Notes: generated by a model not told the origin, from the letters alone. 64,000 nt of DNA from Sphaerosporella brunnea (GCA_008704415.1 VXIS01000038.1:168389-232388), one strand, 5' to 3'; shown: positions 1 to 11,188, counted from the first letter of the stretch. A program made the numbers and translations.

Positions 1-655
1 ATGACATCAGCTCGAGCCCATGAGCCGAGCTCAGAAAGTTGATGAGATGAATCGAGCCTTACCTCGGGCTTGAGTCGAGCCGGCTCGTGTCCATTACTAG
101 ACCAACCATATTTGACCTTGGCGATCATTCATCTGACCCCAGTCAACTGAGAATGTCGCATCAAATAGGGGCCGAAAAGCCGAGTGAGGGGGCGGGGAGA
201 ACAAACTATACACTAGAAAACCCACAAGCAATGCTTTGTCATACACATTTTGGTTTTGTGTAGAAGCGTCCCTGTCACTATCGTCAGAGCAAACAACGAT
301 CGGGAGAGGTGTTTTACGAGCACGCACTATCTTCATCAACCAGCGGCTGCGACGACAGCATTGAAGCTCACAACGGGAGGTCCCACAGTTGGAATTACAA
401 CTTGCGCGCTGGGTGTTGTGATAGACTGCGTCACGGCGGGTCCTTGATGGTTGGTCAGACTGGGTAGGCAAGAAATAACGGTAGGGCCGTTCGCTGTGGT
501 TGGCGCCACGTGAGGCGTCGTGGGTTGAGTGGACATGGGGGGCACGATACTGATGGAAGGTTGCCTTACATGAAGAAGTAATTTCCGCTGGGAGTGAGAA
601 CTGCGGCGAACTTACAACTGTTTCACCCGCCGTCACCCATCCACCACGCGTCATT
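1..655. other. Non-genic stretch with a GAGCC-rich repeat end
   Basis: The first ~105 bases hold a repeat rich in GAGCC/GGCTC that ends in GGCTTGAGTCGAGCC and CGTGTCCATTACTA. Related copies occur near 17.19 kb (inverted) and 18.65-18.74 kb. I see no supportable gene in the rest; the open frames on both strands are short, overlap one another and show no recognisable domain. Confidence 0.5.
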
Positions 656-658
656 CCC

Positions 659-1172
659 AACAGGTTCTTTCCAATAGTTGTTCGAGCACTCACTTGCGCA
701 GGTGATGTTGAATATTCTTAGTGTGGAGCTAAGAATATTTTCCTTGCTGCACGTGTGCCACGTGACGGCTCGGTGCAGAGCCCAGTTGTAGCACGCGGAA
801 ACGTTACTCAGTCAACAGACGTCTCAAGTTCACCAGACATTATTCTGTCACCAGACGTCACACGTTCACCAGACGTCACACCTTCACCAAACGTCACTTC
901 CTCACCAGACATCACTGCGTCACCAGACGCCAATCTTCTACGAGACGTGGTTTGTTCATCCTACGTCGCTATGGACCACATATCATTCGCAATTGGTTCT
1001 TCCCAATACGCAATAGGTTCTTCCCAACAGTTGTTTGAGCACTTACTTGCGCAAGTGATGTTGATATTCTTAGTCTGGAGCTAAGAAGATTTTCCTGCTG
1101 GATGTATGCCAGGTGACGGGTCGGTGCCGAGCGCAGTTGGGCTATGCGAAAATGTTATACGTTCACAGCTGC
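659..1172. repeat. Direct duplication of ~160 bp flanking a minisatellite
   Basis: A segment at about 659-816 (AGGTTCTTTCCAATAGTTGT, then GAGCTAAGAATATTTTCC and further matches) recurs at about 1010-1172 with roughly 80-85% identity by eye. The two copies are separated by the 18-bp coding-like minisatellite. This suggests a segment duplication with later expansion of the short repeat between the copies. No transposon ends were recognised. Confidence 0.65.
755..1084 (+). CDS. Hypothetical ORF with SPDVT hexapeptide repeats
   Basis: This open frame encodes 109 residues. About residues 25-60 are six copies of a hexapeptide of the type SPDVTx, encoded by an 18-bp repeat (TCACCAGACGTCAC plus four variable bases) at about 826-935. 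The repeat stays in frame in all copies because its unit is a multiple of three. The first codon is GTG, so no certain start exists, and both ends overlap the flanking duplicated segment. It may be a decayed surface-protein-like gene or simply a minisatellite that happens to be open. No domain is recognised and no expression signal is clear. Confidence 0.2.
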   Translation: MPRDGSVQSPVVARGNVTQSTDVSSSPDIILSPDVTRSPDVTPSPNVTSSPDITASPDANLLRDVVCSSYVAMDHISFAIGSSQYAIGSSQQLFEHLLAQVMLIFLVWS

Positions 1173-1839
1173 GCCGTGGCTTCGCATCAAAATGAGGGTT
1201 GAAATTTACTGTTGTGCCGCCGGAAAAGTCACCACATCAACCCAATCCATAGAAACCACGATAGACCGTACAAACGCGCTTGACAGCAGTCCTCCATCTA
1301 ACATCTCAAAATACCGCTGACCCAGTACGTCGGAAATGGGGACTCAAAGACGCATCCGCCGACAACTTCAAAGTCTGGGGTCAGCAGTCAGTAAAAACCC
1401 CTACCGACGGGTTGCAAGGATGACTTCCCTCCCTCTTGTTCCGGCGCGGGTCGATGACACAAGTTCCCCATTTTCAGATTTGTGCCATTTCCCCCCATCG
1501 TTTTCGAGGCACCCAGTAGGCCCCCAAAAACACGCTCCCCGAAAGGTGTAGCTTGATGTTGTTGGCAGCCGCCCTGAACGCCGTGGCACATCTGCTGTTC
1601 TCGGCGACCAAAGGTTTCCGAAACACTGGGCTCACCGCGTTTCGTCACGGGAGGTGACCGCCTGATCGCGCCGTCCTGCAAGACCCATGAGGCGCAGAAC
1701 TGGGTTGTACGGCAACTCATTGTTTTCGTGGACAAACCCACAATTTTCGGCGCCGGTCACGCTCAAAGGTTCGCATGTGTCGTGAGCACACCAATCCGGT
1801 GTCGTTGTAATCATATTGCCTTCGACCGCATGCGGTCAC
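1173..1839. other. Non-genic stretch left of the copia element
   Basis: Overlapping ORFs on both strands have no recognisable domain. The right edge, GTCAC at 1835-1839, is the left copy of the copia target-site duplication, so this is the original flank of the insertion and joins directly to 7238 onward. Confidence 0.5.
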
Positions 1840-2051
1840 TGTTGAGTGTAGAGTGACGCCGTAGGCATCACTCTACCCTCTATGGTGTAACCGAGTATAA
1901 ACTCTGTCAGGGATGTAGTCAGATTAGAGTATAGGCTAGTGAGCCGCTTCTGCACTTAAGGTGCAGTAACGGCGTCGCTAGCTCCTTACCTTCAATACAA
2001 TCTCTTCACCCATCTCTTAGTGTCCGCTGCGTACGAAACTTGCTGTCAACA
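1840..2051 (+). repeat. Copia 5' LTR
   Basis: 212 bp, TGTTGA...TCAACA. It contains a hairpin near its start (GTAGAGTGA / TCACTCTAC), a TATA-like TATAAA at 1896-1901 and a near-palindrome GCACTTAAGGTGC. It differs from the 3' LTR by C versus G in CTCTACCCTC and by A versus G in GTAACCGAG. Confidence 0.95.
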
Positions 2052-2063
2052 GGTTATGAGCCC
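2052..2063 (+). other. Primer-binding site for half initiator tRNA-Met
   Basis: GGTTATGAGCCC lies directly after the 5' LTR. It is the reverse complement of GGGCTCATAACC, the anticodon stem-loop of eukaryotic initiator tRNA-Met, not of a tRNA 3' end. This is the arrangement known from Drosophila copia, where a cleaved half-tRNA primes reverse transcription. The match is read from the sequence; use of a half-tRNA here is inferred. Confidence 0.8.
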
Positions 2064-2184
2064 TTCGCCACGACACCGATAAGAGTCTATTGCACCTACG
2101 AAGAGAACGGGTATAAAAGGTCACCGAGAACGACTGATAAGCTTGGAAAAGCCGCGTGCGAAGCGACGCGACAGGAAGCTTACA

Positions 2185-2340
2185 CCGATTGCCTGAAGTT
2201 GTAGGCGACAGAAACGACAACTACCCGATTGCCTGAAGTTCGATTGCCTGAAGTTGTAGGCGAGAGAAACGACAACTATCCCGATTGCCTGAGGTTGTAG
2301 GCGAGACAAACGACAACCACTCCAGATTGCCTAAAGCCGT
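2185..2340 (+). repeat. Tandem ~42-bp repeat in the copia leader
   Basis: About four degenerate copies of a unit containing CGATTGCCTGAAGTTGTAGG and GAGAAACGACAACTA lie between the primer site and gag. The same leader repeat appears in the second copia copy at 63358-63414, so it is a property of the family rather than of this insertion. Confidence 0.75.
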
Positions 2341-2424
2341 GGGTGAGAGAAAACACGACTGAAGCTTAACGAAGACGTCGACGCGAAGACACGAAGAGAG
2401 AAGCTTGAAACCGAAGAAGGAGCG

Positions 2425-3450
2425 ATGGCGACACAGACGCAAGTGCCGCTACTCCAAGGAGACAACTACCCTGTGTGGGTGAAGGCGATGAAGCGCCATA
2501 TGAAAGGAGCAGGACTGTACGACCTAATCAACGGAGAGCGAAAGAAACCGCAACCACCTGTGGTGCCGCAGGGATCAACGATTACTTCAACGACAACCGA
2601 CGACGACGATCCGAAGTGCAGCGATCCTACATTCCTAAACTACTGGTATCGATATGTCGCCGATCTCGCGAGATTCAGGGGAGATTCGCAGCGAGCGCAA
2701 GCGCTGATTCTCGCAACCCTACACAGCTCCATACTGATGATATACGAAGAAGACGACGCATTGGAGGATCCTAAGGCGTTTTGGGACGCATTGGCCGACG
2801 CGTATAAAGATCAGGCCGCAAAACAAGACCCGATGGCGGGATTAACGGCGCTATTTGAGACAAAGAGAGCGAACTTCAGCAGTCATGCTGAATACCAAAG
2901 CAGCTTACTGGCCAACGTCGCCTTATGCAAGGCAGCTGAGACAGCAATGGATGATAAGCTGTTGGCAACGATTGTGCGAAACGGACTGCCAGACGAGCCG
3001 CAGTGGGTAATGTTTCGGTCCGAAATGATGGACATGATTGAAAAAGGAGACTGCGGACTTGCCAAGATCCTGCAGCGAATGGAAGTATGCGACCGATATA
3101 TGCCTGCGAAGAAGGCTACTACCGCTGCAGATGCGGCTATGTACGCGAAAGACGAGAAGAAGAAAACCCCACGTGGAGAATGGACAAGGGGATACGGACC
3201 TATATGCTGGAACTAGGGAAAGAAAGGCCACATCAGACGAAATTGTACGGAGCCACCGCAAGACGAGGACGAGAACCGCGAACCCGCCAAGAACCGAAAG
3301 GGGGAGACGCCCGAGGCCAGAACGTCGGAGGCCAAGACGGTGAGGAACACTGACTTCCTGCTGATGGTATCCGAATATCAACCATTGCCAGACTTCACGG
3401 ATGCAACTGGGGATAAGCAGCTACACCACCCGGCGAAGACAAGGTTGGAA
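2425..3450 (+). pseudogene. Copia gag, interrupted in the zinc knuckle
   Basis: ATG at 2425 opens a copia-type Gag (UBN2-like capsid region) beginning MATQTQVPLLQGDNYPVWVK. The frame stays open for 263 codons to TAG at 3214-3216. That stop falls exactly where the second cysteine of the CX2CX4HX4C zinc knuckle should be: CWN precedes it and GKKGHIRRNC follows in the same frame. The frame then runs on through an acidic linker to about 3450, where it ends and the protease continues in another frame. Whether the stop was once a programmed gag-pol boundary cannot be told from one copy; its position inside a structural motif argues for a mutation. Confidence 0.85.
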
Positions 3451-6400
3451 TTGAACCGGAGATGTTGCTGCTGACAAGTGATATAACCGACAATGAAGAC
3501 ACTTTCGGAAGGATGACTGCCAAACCGCACGGAAAAGAGAGAATATGGGTTACCGATTCAGGTGCTACCAATCACGTCACCGGACTAGACCAGAGGTGGG
3601 TCAACTACCGTGCCTTTCGAAAGGGGGAGCATAAGGTCCGATTCGCAAATGATGCGTCTGTTGACGCGAAAGGAATCGGCGACATTGCACAGCCCTTCCC
3701 GCGAAGCAACCTTCCACCTGCACGAGTCATCCTTAGAAGAGTCCTGTATGTCCCCGAATGTGGCTCCAACAACTTGCTGAGCGTATACCAGCTGCTGCTA
3801 GCTGGGTATAAGGTGGACTAGAACTCGCTACCCGGCCACCCAGTTACGATCACAGAGAAAGCGACAGGGGCTGTTGTTGCTCACGGGGCTATACGCCACA
3901 AGACTTTTTGCATCATCGCGGAAGATCCAAAGACGCACGATACACTGATTAACGCTGTCTATACGTCGGGACGAGAAGAAGCCGCAATGAAATGGCATAA
4001 CCGGCTCCGACACCTAGCAGTCGCAGCCGTCACGAAGGCGGTCCGCTCAGGAGCCATAGCCGGAATCGACGTTACAGACACAAGGCACCACGCCGAATGC
4101 ATCTGCGATGGCTGCATGCGCGGAAAGATGACAAAAACACCGTATAAAGCCGATCCGCAAAGCTTGAAGAGAAAAGCAAGGGAAGGAGAATTGGTGCATG
4201 CCGATCTAGTCGGCTCTTTTCGGACCGCATCGCATGCGGGCATGATGTATATGTTGGTAGTCACGGATGACCACACGCGATGGAGCGAAGTCTATTTTCT
4301 GCGCAAGAAGTCGGACGCGCTTGGATCACTACGGGAATACTGCCAAGCGCAGGAATGCCCAGTCAAGGCTATTCGGACGGACGGTGGCGGAGAATTCAAC
4401 AGTCGCGCTATGGGCGAATTCCTCGCATCGAAGAGAATCCGCCACGAGATTACACCTCCTTACAGCTATCAGAGCAATGGCATTGCCGAGCGGACAAACC
4501 GTGGGATCCTGGACCCAACACGTGCAATGATAAAGCATGCCGAGCTCCCACACGCGTTTTGGGCAGAAGTGGCATCAACCGCAAGCTATATCCGAAATCG
4601 AGTTCCACATGCAGCCCTAACGAGCAAAGATGGCCAGATTCGAACCCCTTACGAGATGAAATTTGGTAAGAGGCCAGATGTCGGCCACCTCCGGACAGTC
4701 GGATGCTTAGCATATGCCCAAATACCGGCCGAAGTCAGGGATCACAAGCTATCAGACCGAGCGAGAAAATGCATCATGTTGGGCTACGAAGGAATCAGAT
4801 GGCCACTACCGACTATACGACGTTGAGGGAAAGAAGATTGTGAAGTCACGTGATGTGAAATTCGACGAAAAGACACTATACAAAGACCTCAACACCATAC
4901 GACCGACGATGACCCCGTCCATTATGGTAAACAACGAGTCTGACGACTACGGCGAGGAACAACTGGATCCGCAACAAGCGATGAGACAGCCAGAGCCGCA
5001 GCAGCAACACGTGTCGAGAGAACCTGAGCTGCAGCAGCAACACCCGAGGAGACAACCAGATCTGCAGCAGCAGTTGGAGCTACCAGCCACGCCTGTGGCC
5101 AGACGACATGCTAACCACGACAACGACGACGGCGGCCAAGAAGCAAATCAGATCCCGGGAGAATGGATTGCATCTCCCGCACCTGAAGCGAAATTAGCCC
5201 GAAATGCGCGACTAATGAAAGAAGTCGAGGTAAATGGCCTATTTGGTCAAGCTCCATTTGGGACGGACGCGCGGCGACGCTCGACGAATTCAGCAGCAGC
5301 CAGACAACAACGAGGAGATTCGAACGATCTACGACGACGTCCTCCTGGCAACACAAGGACCGAAAAGCTACGATGAGGCTCTGGCGGCCCCGGATGCGGG
5401 CGAGTGGATGTCCGCGTTGGATTCAGAGCAGAAATCGCTGAAATCACATGACGTCTATACATACGTGGACACCGCACCCCCTGGGAAACGCGTCGTTGAC
5501 GCGAAATGGCTGATGATAGTGAAGGAGAGGCCCGATGGAACCATTGAAAAGTACAAAGTGCGACTGGTAGCACGAGGTTTCCTACAGACCCCTGACGAAT
5601 ACGATGAGATCACGTCTCCAGTTGTCGACGCCGAAAGCATACGCATGACATTGAGTTTTACGGCCACACAGGACCTGGAAGTGGCTGTATTGGACGTCCC
5701 TACGGCATACCTGGGAGCAACGCTGAAAGAGGAGGTGTATCTGAAGCTTCCCAAAGCAAAGTGGGTAGACGATCCATTGACAAGGGAACGACCAGTCGTC
5801 TTACTCCAGAAGTCAGTCCCGGGCTTGAAGCAGAGCGGGAGATGCTGGTTTAACGACGTTAGCCAGTTTATTATTAACCAGCTGCACCTGAGAGCGTCTG
5901 TGTCGGCCCCAGGACTTTACTACAGCGACGACGTTATACTCAACCTATATGTCGACGACATCCTAATCACGGCACCGAATCACCAGCTAGAGTTACTTTG
6001 CCAGGAATTTCGGAGACGATTCCAGGCAAAAGGGGGAGTGGTGACGGAACCGACATTTACCTATGTCGGATTGGTGATTCGCCGAGACCGCGAGAAGCGT
6101 CAAATATGGATATCGCAGGAGGCCTACGTAACGAAGGTCCTAGCCAGGTTTGGGATGGAAAACAGCGCAAGGAAGCTGCTCCCGATGCAGAGCAACTGGA
6201 AGCCTCACGCGCGAAAGGACGAAGAAGAGGCTTGTGATCAAGGCCTCTACCGACAGGCAATTGGAAGTCTGCTCTACGCAGCTCTCGGAAGCAGGCCAGA
6301 TATCGCATACGCTGTTGGGATCCTTGGACGATATGCTAGCGATCCGTCAATCGAGCATTGGGGAGCTGTCAAGCACCTCTTGCGATACCTCAACGGAACT

Positions 6401-6925
6401 CGCAATTTCGAGCTGGCGCTTCTCAGACAACAGTATCGCCAAGACGGAATCATCGCGTATTCCGACGCCGATCATGCTGGAGATCAGGATGGAGCACGAT
6501 CTACGTCTGGATGGCTGATATTCTTGAATGGGGCACTGATCATCTGGAAGTCGAAAAAGCAAGGATTGGTAGCCCATAGCACCATGGAGGCGGAACTCAT
6601 CGGCATGGACAGTGCCTATAGACAAGCAAGCTGGCTTCGAGACGTCGCTCACGAGATCGGCAGAGGAAACGCCAGCCAGACGATTACCCTACGAGGTGAC
6701 AACACAGCCGGTGAAAACGCTCTCCGAAACGGATTTCCGAACGCGACAAGACATCTACGAATCCGATATCATGCCATACGTGACCACATCGAAAGCAACG
6801 ATGCGATGCTGGAACACGTGACAAGCAAAGAGCAGTTGGCGGATGGTTTGACAAAGCCGCTGGGATCAGTCAAGCACGCAGCTTTCGTCAAGGAGATTGG
6901 CCTGACAGATGAGAAACGATGTTGA
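3451..6925 (+). pseudogene. Copia pol (protease, integrase, RT, RNase H) with stops and frameshifts
   Basis: Protease: motif DSGATNHVTG near 3556. A TAG at 3819-3821 follows, then the same frame resumes. Integrase: zinc-binding H-x4-H (WHNRLRH) and CICDGC; the catalytic triad is D in HADLVG, D in RTDGGGEF and E in NGIAERTN, with 35 residues between the last two (DD35E). The frame changes near 4791 (GYEG to SDGHYRLYD) and again between 5230 and 5330. Reverse transcriptase and RNase H then read openly to TGA at 6925, with LYVDDILI at the active site, SDADHAGD and the late HSTMEAEL and ADGLTKPL blocks. A low-complexity QQ-rich linker (about 4960-5080) joins integrase to RT. The RT-RNase H part (5234-6925, 563 codons) is uninterrupted. 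Confidence 0.93.
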
Positions 6926-7020
6926 TCACGTGGACGCGGCTCACCGCGACGGAGGATATAGAAACGGATTGGTGGTTTACGGAGGAAACGGGGGCATAGT
7001 TTATGCTCGGATAGGGGGAG

Positions 7021-7232
7021 TGTTGAGTGTAGAGTGACGCCGTAGGCATCACTCTACGCTCTATGGTGTAGCCGAGTATAAACTCTGTCAGGGATGTAGT
7101 CAGATTAGAGTATAGGCTAGTGAGCCGCTTCTGCACTTAAGGTGCAGTAACGGCGTCGCTAGCTCCTTACCTTCAATACAATCTCTTCACCCATCTCTTA
7201 GTGTCCGCTGCGTACGAAACTTGCTGTCAACA
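7021..7232 (+). repeat. Copia 3' LTR
   Basis: 212 bp, nearly identical to the 5' LTR (two differences seen). It is preceded by the purine tract ending at 7020 and followed by the GTCAC target duplication at 7233-7237. Confidence 0.95.
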
Positions 7233-7237
7233 GTCAC

Positions 7238-9002
7238 GGCATATATACAGGAGAGATTGTGACCCCTTTGGAATAGGCGCCAGTAGTAGGGCTAATGCCG
7301 GAGCCGGCGGCTCTCAACATCGGGATACTCTTTCTCCATGCCCATCCCATTCCCGTTTTCCTTCTGCGTCTATTACCCGCACGGTTCAGGAGCGGTCCGT
7401 GATTTGGAGAGTATGTTTTGCGACACCTTACCAGGGCCCCAAAACCACCGGTGTCGGTGAGTGGGAACAACCTCGGCTGAGAGCGAAAGTACGACAGCGT
7501 TCTCAGCCCGAGCCACAACGTGGCTGTGTTCAATGAAACAGTGGTTAAGGAGTTGTCCCCCTCACCACTTCTCACAAGGAGACCGATACATTCTGCTCGC
7601 CAACGCTCTTGCCGCGTGGGAATGAGCCGCTGCAAATGGAACAGAAACGAAGGTTTCCATCCCATAGTGCGGTCACCGGATTGTGATGGACGAGCCGGCT
7701 GCGATTGTCTGTTCCTCCCATGCGTCTCCGGGTGCAGTGGCGATAGCTTGGCGTTCTTCAGGATCGGTCAGACCGACTTCCCAGTGAGCAGCCCCGTCCT
7801 CTGCAGTATCGTCAGACGAATATGGAATTGTCGGAGCGTGGACGTCTTCATCCGACCGTCACTCAGTGGGCGGCCTCATTTTGCCAGTGATGGTTGGAAA
7901 TGGCGTCGATACTCCAGACATAGCCGGGATCGTGATCCCAGCATCTCCAGTGGAGCTCGTCGTCTTGCTATCAGCGACCTCCACGTACAGCCAGCCAAAG
8001 CGCTTCGAGCAGTCAGCGCAGCTTCACTTATTAACACGTTCTTGTTGAAGCTCGCGACATCGGCCGGCGCAGCCCAGGCTGTTTGCACACGGCCTCCGTG
8101 ACTCAGGAGTGTGGACAGCTGCATTGCGAGCAAACACGAAGGTTGAGTCACGAGCAAAGGAAATGACAGAAAAACAACACCGTGAACACGTTGGGACTTC
8201 TGATAAGGAGTCCAACACGTTCATTGATAAAAGAAGGCGACGTGTTGAAACAACACTGCAATATGTAGCGAGGCTCTGGAGGATATAGAGGCGAGGGCAC
8301 CTGAATAAATAGGGCGCCCGTCTCCTTGTTTCTAGATAGATATCAGCTCAATACAAGCGTCGCTCGTCCTCAATTCTATACTATCGCGGTTCCATCCTTG
8401 CCCCGTGGCAGTACAGCACGCCCGGTGGACCAGAAGAGCGGAGAATGGCTGTTGAGGTTATCGATACTCAGGTGCCGCACAGGGTACGCCGAATCTCGAC
8501 CAATGTGTCGTTTGCTGGCCGATCGCTGTCTACCGTGGGTCTCGGTTGGCACGGCGTGTGCCAGCGGCAGCATGTTCAATCCAGACGATCGACTTCCCCG
8601 GGTGCGCTCGATACCCGAGAGTGAAGTCAACGTAAGGTGTCCATCATATCAGGAGCAGCCCGGTAAACAAAAGGAAATGTTGTGACGTTGGCCTCGCAGA
8701 AAGTAACGCGGGCCGAAGGCTACCGCTGCGGCACGACCCGTTTGGCACAAATGTGATACGGTGGCGGCCCCGAGTGGATGTCCGTGATGCGGACCATCGG
8801 CGATCAAAACACAACCAAGATCATGAGTCCAATCGCCGCACAGACCGGTCATCTTCCCCTCTGCCTTTGGTTGAACTCGATTCAACAACTCAACCTGCCA
8901 TTCTGCGGCACCACCGAGGGCGAGCAACAGGCCGAGCGATGGGTAGGACTACGATATACTTCGCTGCGCAGCGTGCAGCTCATCGCCTGCCACGGCATCG
9001 GA
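7238..9002. other. Non-genic stretch upstream of the hAT remnant
   Basis: If the hAT element is more than an end fragment, its 5' part would lie here, but I find neither a matching CAGGGCTG terminus nor a BED finger or catalytic block. ORFs of up to 193 codons exist on both strands without recognisable domains. A short segment at about 8185-8260 contains inverted AACACGTT/AACGTGTT words of unknown meaning. Confidence 0.4.
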
Positions 9003-9192
9003 ATTTCCGCGTCGCCTGTGTGTGGTGGCGGCAAAGATGGGTATTGAACTTGACGCGATTGCTGCAACCCCTGCGGAAGCAGAACGTGTGTTCAGCGGGT
9101 GAGACGCTCCTCTGAACCCAGATCAGAACATCGCTAACAGCGCCCAGCGGTCGATACACTACTACGGAGCCGAGGACGCCGTTGGGAGATGA
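9003..9192 (+). pseudogene. hAT transposase C-terminal dimerisation domain remnant
   Basis: One frame reads RRLCVVAAKMGIELDAIAAT, then PAEAERVFSG, an in-frame TGA at about 9100, then LNPDQNIANS and SIHYYGAEDAVGR. This matches the conserved hAT C-terminal signature (small residues, then ERVFS and a following helix) of Ac-type transposases. The stop lies just after ERVFSG where the family usually has a G/R-rich turn. No catalytic core was recognised upstream. The domain sits ~380 bp inside a hAT-type terminus at 9572, in the orientation expected for a transposase gene. Confidence 0.75.
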
Positions 9193-9459
9193 TGTCATGG
9201 AAGGCATGGAATGGCCGCCGTCAAGGGCGAGGGGAGGTCGTGTGCATGGGGCGAGCTCACAAATTCATCAGGTCGAGCGCATGCTCAGTGACATGGAACA
9301 CCAGGCGTCGGAGATTGATGGGTAGGATCTTCACGTTGGATCTGTATCTCTATTTCGGTTTCGTTTACTTGATTTCAGTGTAAGAAAAGATAGTACCCGT
9401 GCCTGGCGCCCGCTGGGCGCCGGGTGTTCACCGGGCCGATGCGCACCTTCAGTTACCTG

Positions 9460-9572
9460 TGTCCCGTGGAAAATTGCGTGGTCCAAACCGGCCGTAATTT
9501 TCAAAGCGCATATGAATCAAACGGGTTTAGGCCTCCTCCAAAGCCAGAGTGGCTGGACTTTTGACAGCCCTG
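9460..9572 (+). mobile_element. 3' terminus of a hAT element
   Basis: The last ~110 bp before 9572 end in GGACTTTTGACAGCCCTG. Their reverse complement aligns well with the first ~100 bp of the hAT MITE at 44233 (both start CAGGGCTGTCAAAAGTCC and share CGG.TTTGGACCA further in). The two are therefore one family. No opposite terminus or 8-bp duplication (CACTCGTC would be expected) was found to the left, so the element is truncated. Confidence 0.7.
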
Positions 9573-11180
9573 CACTCGTCTTGTTGATTTTTGGGCTGAT
9601 CAAGCTATCGACGACGATACCCGCTCCCAGCGCCCAGTAGTAGGTTGACGTACCTACCACTGTTGCCACCCGTACAGTTCATGCAGCTTTCAACCTGCTC
9701 GGAGGCTAGCTCAGCAACGCATGAAGTAAAGTTTGTCAACACGGCGGGTATGCGATACACCCAGACGCACAAGCTGTTAGCCGAGCCCAGAAATGAGGAT
9801 GACTCGAGTGATCAACTTGCGCTCTTTAAGCCCAGCCGAGACTGCCCAGCTCGAGCTTTGGCTGCAACTTATGATGTACGAGAGCCGGTATATAATAGGT
9901 TGAACGCAGCATCATTGGAGACCTCCTTATCTATCCCTGAGAAGCTGTTCGTGTGGTGTTAACCAGTGGAGTTTTCCAGAGGCTCAAACCAACCCACCGC
10001 CTCCTTGAGTCAACCCCGACCCCGCTATCTCCTGACTTTTCTTTACTGCGCCGTGTTTCACACATTGACGGCCTGGCTGCAATGTACATATGAGTGATGC
10101 TATACCAATGACTCCACGCCGCGTGGTCACCACACGGCTGTTCGCTAGTACAAGTATATCATCCACAGATCTGGTCCGGAATCAAAGCCTTCTATCTTAG
10201 CTTTCTGGTGAGCGGCCACGCACTCGGCTTCTCCCTCGTGCGCGTGCTGCTGGCCATCACCATGGCCACGATCGCCAACACCTTGGGCACCATGCCCGCG
10301 TCCACTCCGGTCCCACAGATACACCCCCACGGCCAGCAGCTTTTATTCTTCTTCTGTGTACAGGCCTCGTTACCAGGCCCCCTGATTTCCCTTCAGATGA
10401 TGGGGCGCGCATAAAGCAAGAGTTCAAAACCGGATATTTGGAGCCCAATGAGGTCGCACTCCGGCAGCTTGGTGGTGCGTATGTGGCACGCCTCACAGCC
10501 AGTTGGTGGCAACAACAGAACAGCGGTCACGGTGCAAATGAAACCGCTTCCCGCTGATCCTCTGATTGACTGGTAGGATTTCATCGCCAGCAGACGACGC
10601 AGCCGCGGTATCTGGTGCCGGCATGGTTGGGGGGTCGGCGATTTCGGGAAGCGGAAATGGTGCGAACTGTGGTTAGAAAAGTGGTAATTCTCAGGTTACT
10701 TGGGGCTCACATTGATGGAATTCGACAGAAACGTCTGGATCAACCCCCATTGGGCCCGCACTTTTTATCTCCCCTCCTGCCGGAGGTATGTCTGCCTACC
10801 CAGCTGGGTATAACAAAAGGCTTGGGGTTCATGATCGGATAAAGGATCACCCCGGTACTCTACGACCTGTGCGAACAACGGGACTCAAAGTGCTATAAAT
10901 GCGCTGCAGCCGCTGCCAAGGCTCGCATGGCTGCACGTCATCGTTTACAGTTACGTACAACCAACGACAAACAAGAAACAACCAACTACAACCGTCGCCG
11001 CGGTGCCACAAAATATCGGCCTTCTAGGCCATGGTCACATGAGGTTACAGGCATATATCTGTACCTTGGTCCAAGGGGCGAGACGTCCAGATGCTTGCAC
11101 ATCTATAGATCCGTACAGGCAATTGTCCGTCCTCAGCTGCGCCCTTGGGATGTCCTTATTGTTTATACCCAGGCGCAGAC
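9573..11180. other. Non-genic stretch with one dispersed-repeat fragment
   Basis: About 10093-10165 matches a dispersed repeat also found at 53368-53610 and 54655-54900 (core CCGCGTGGTCACCACACGG, GTGTTCAC). The rest has only short overlapping ORFs without domains. Confidence 0.45.
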
Positions 11181-11188
11181 TATAAAAG
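11181..11188 (+). promoter_or_regulatory. TATA box of the five-exon gene
   Basis: TATAAAAG lies 68 bp before the first ATG (11249) and 126 bp before the ATG chosen for the model. It is a good match to a strong TATA element at a plausible distance. Confidence 0.5.

Larger units (their letters stand above)
1840..7232 (+). mobile_element. Ty1/copia LTR retrotransposon, full length, coding region broken
   Basis: The element is bounded by two 212-bp LTRs (1840-2051 and 7021-7232) that begin TGTTGA and end TCAACA, and by a 5-bp target duplication GTCAC (1835-1839 and 7233-7237). A primer-binding site follows the 5' LTR and a purine tract (GGATAGGGGGAG) directly precedes the 3' LTR. The order gag, protease, integrase, reverse transcriptase, RNase H is diagnostic of the copia superfamily. 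The two LTRs differ at only two positions that I can see, which points to a recent insertion. Even so, the coding region has in-frame TAG codons at 3214 and 3819 and frame changes near 3445, 4791 and 5230-5330. It is non-autonomous as read here unless the indels are sequencing errors. Confidence 0.96.

Noticed and set aside
8185..8260. Apparent hairpin of AACACGTT words, possible LTR or transposon end
   Set aside because: Arms do not pair well when aligned, and no duplication or matching end was found.
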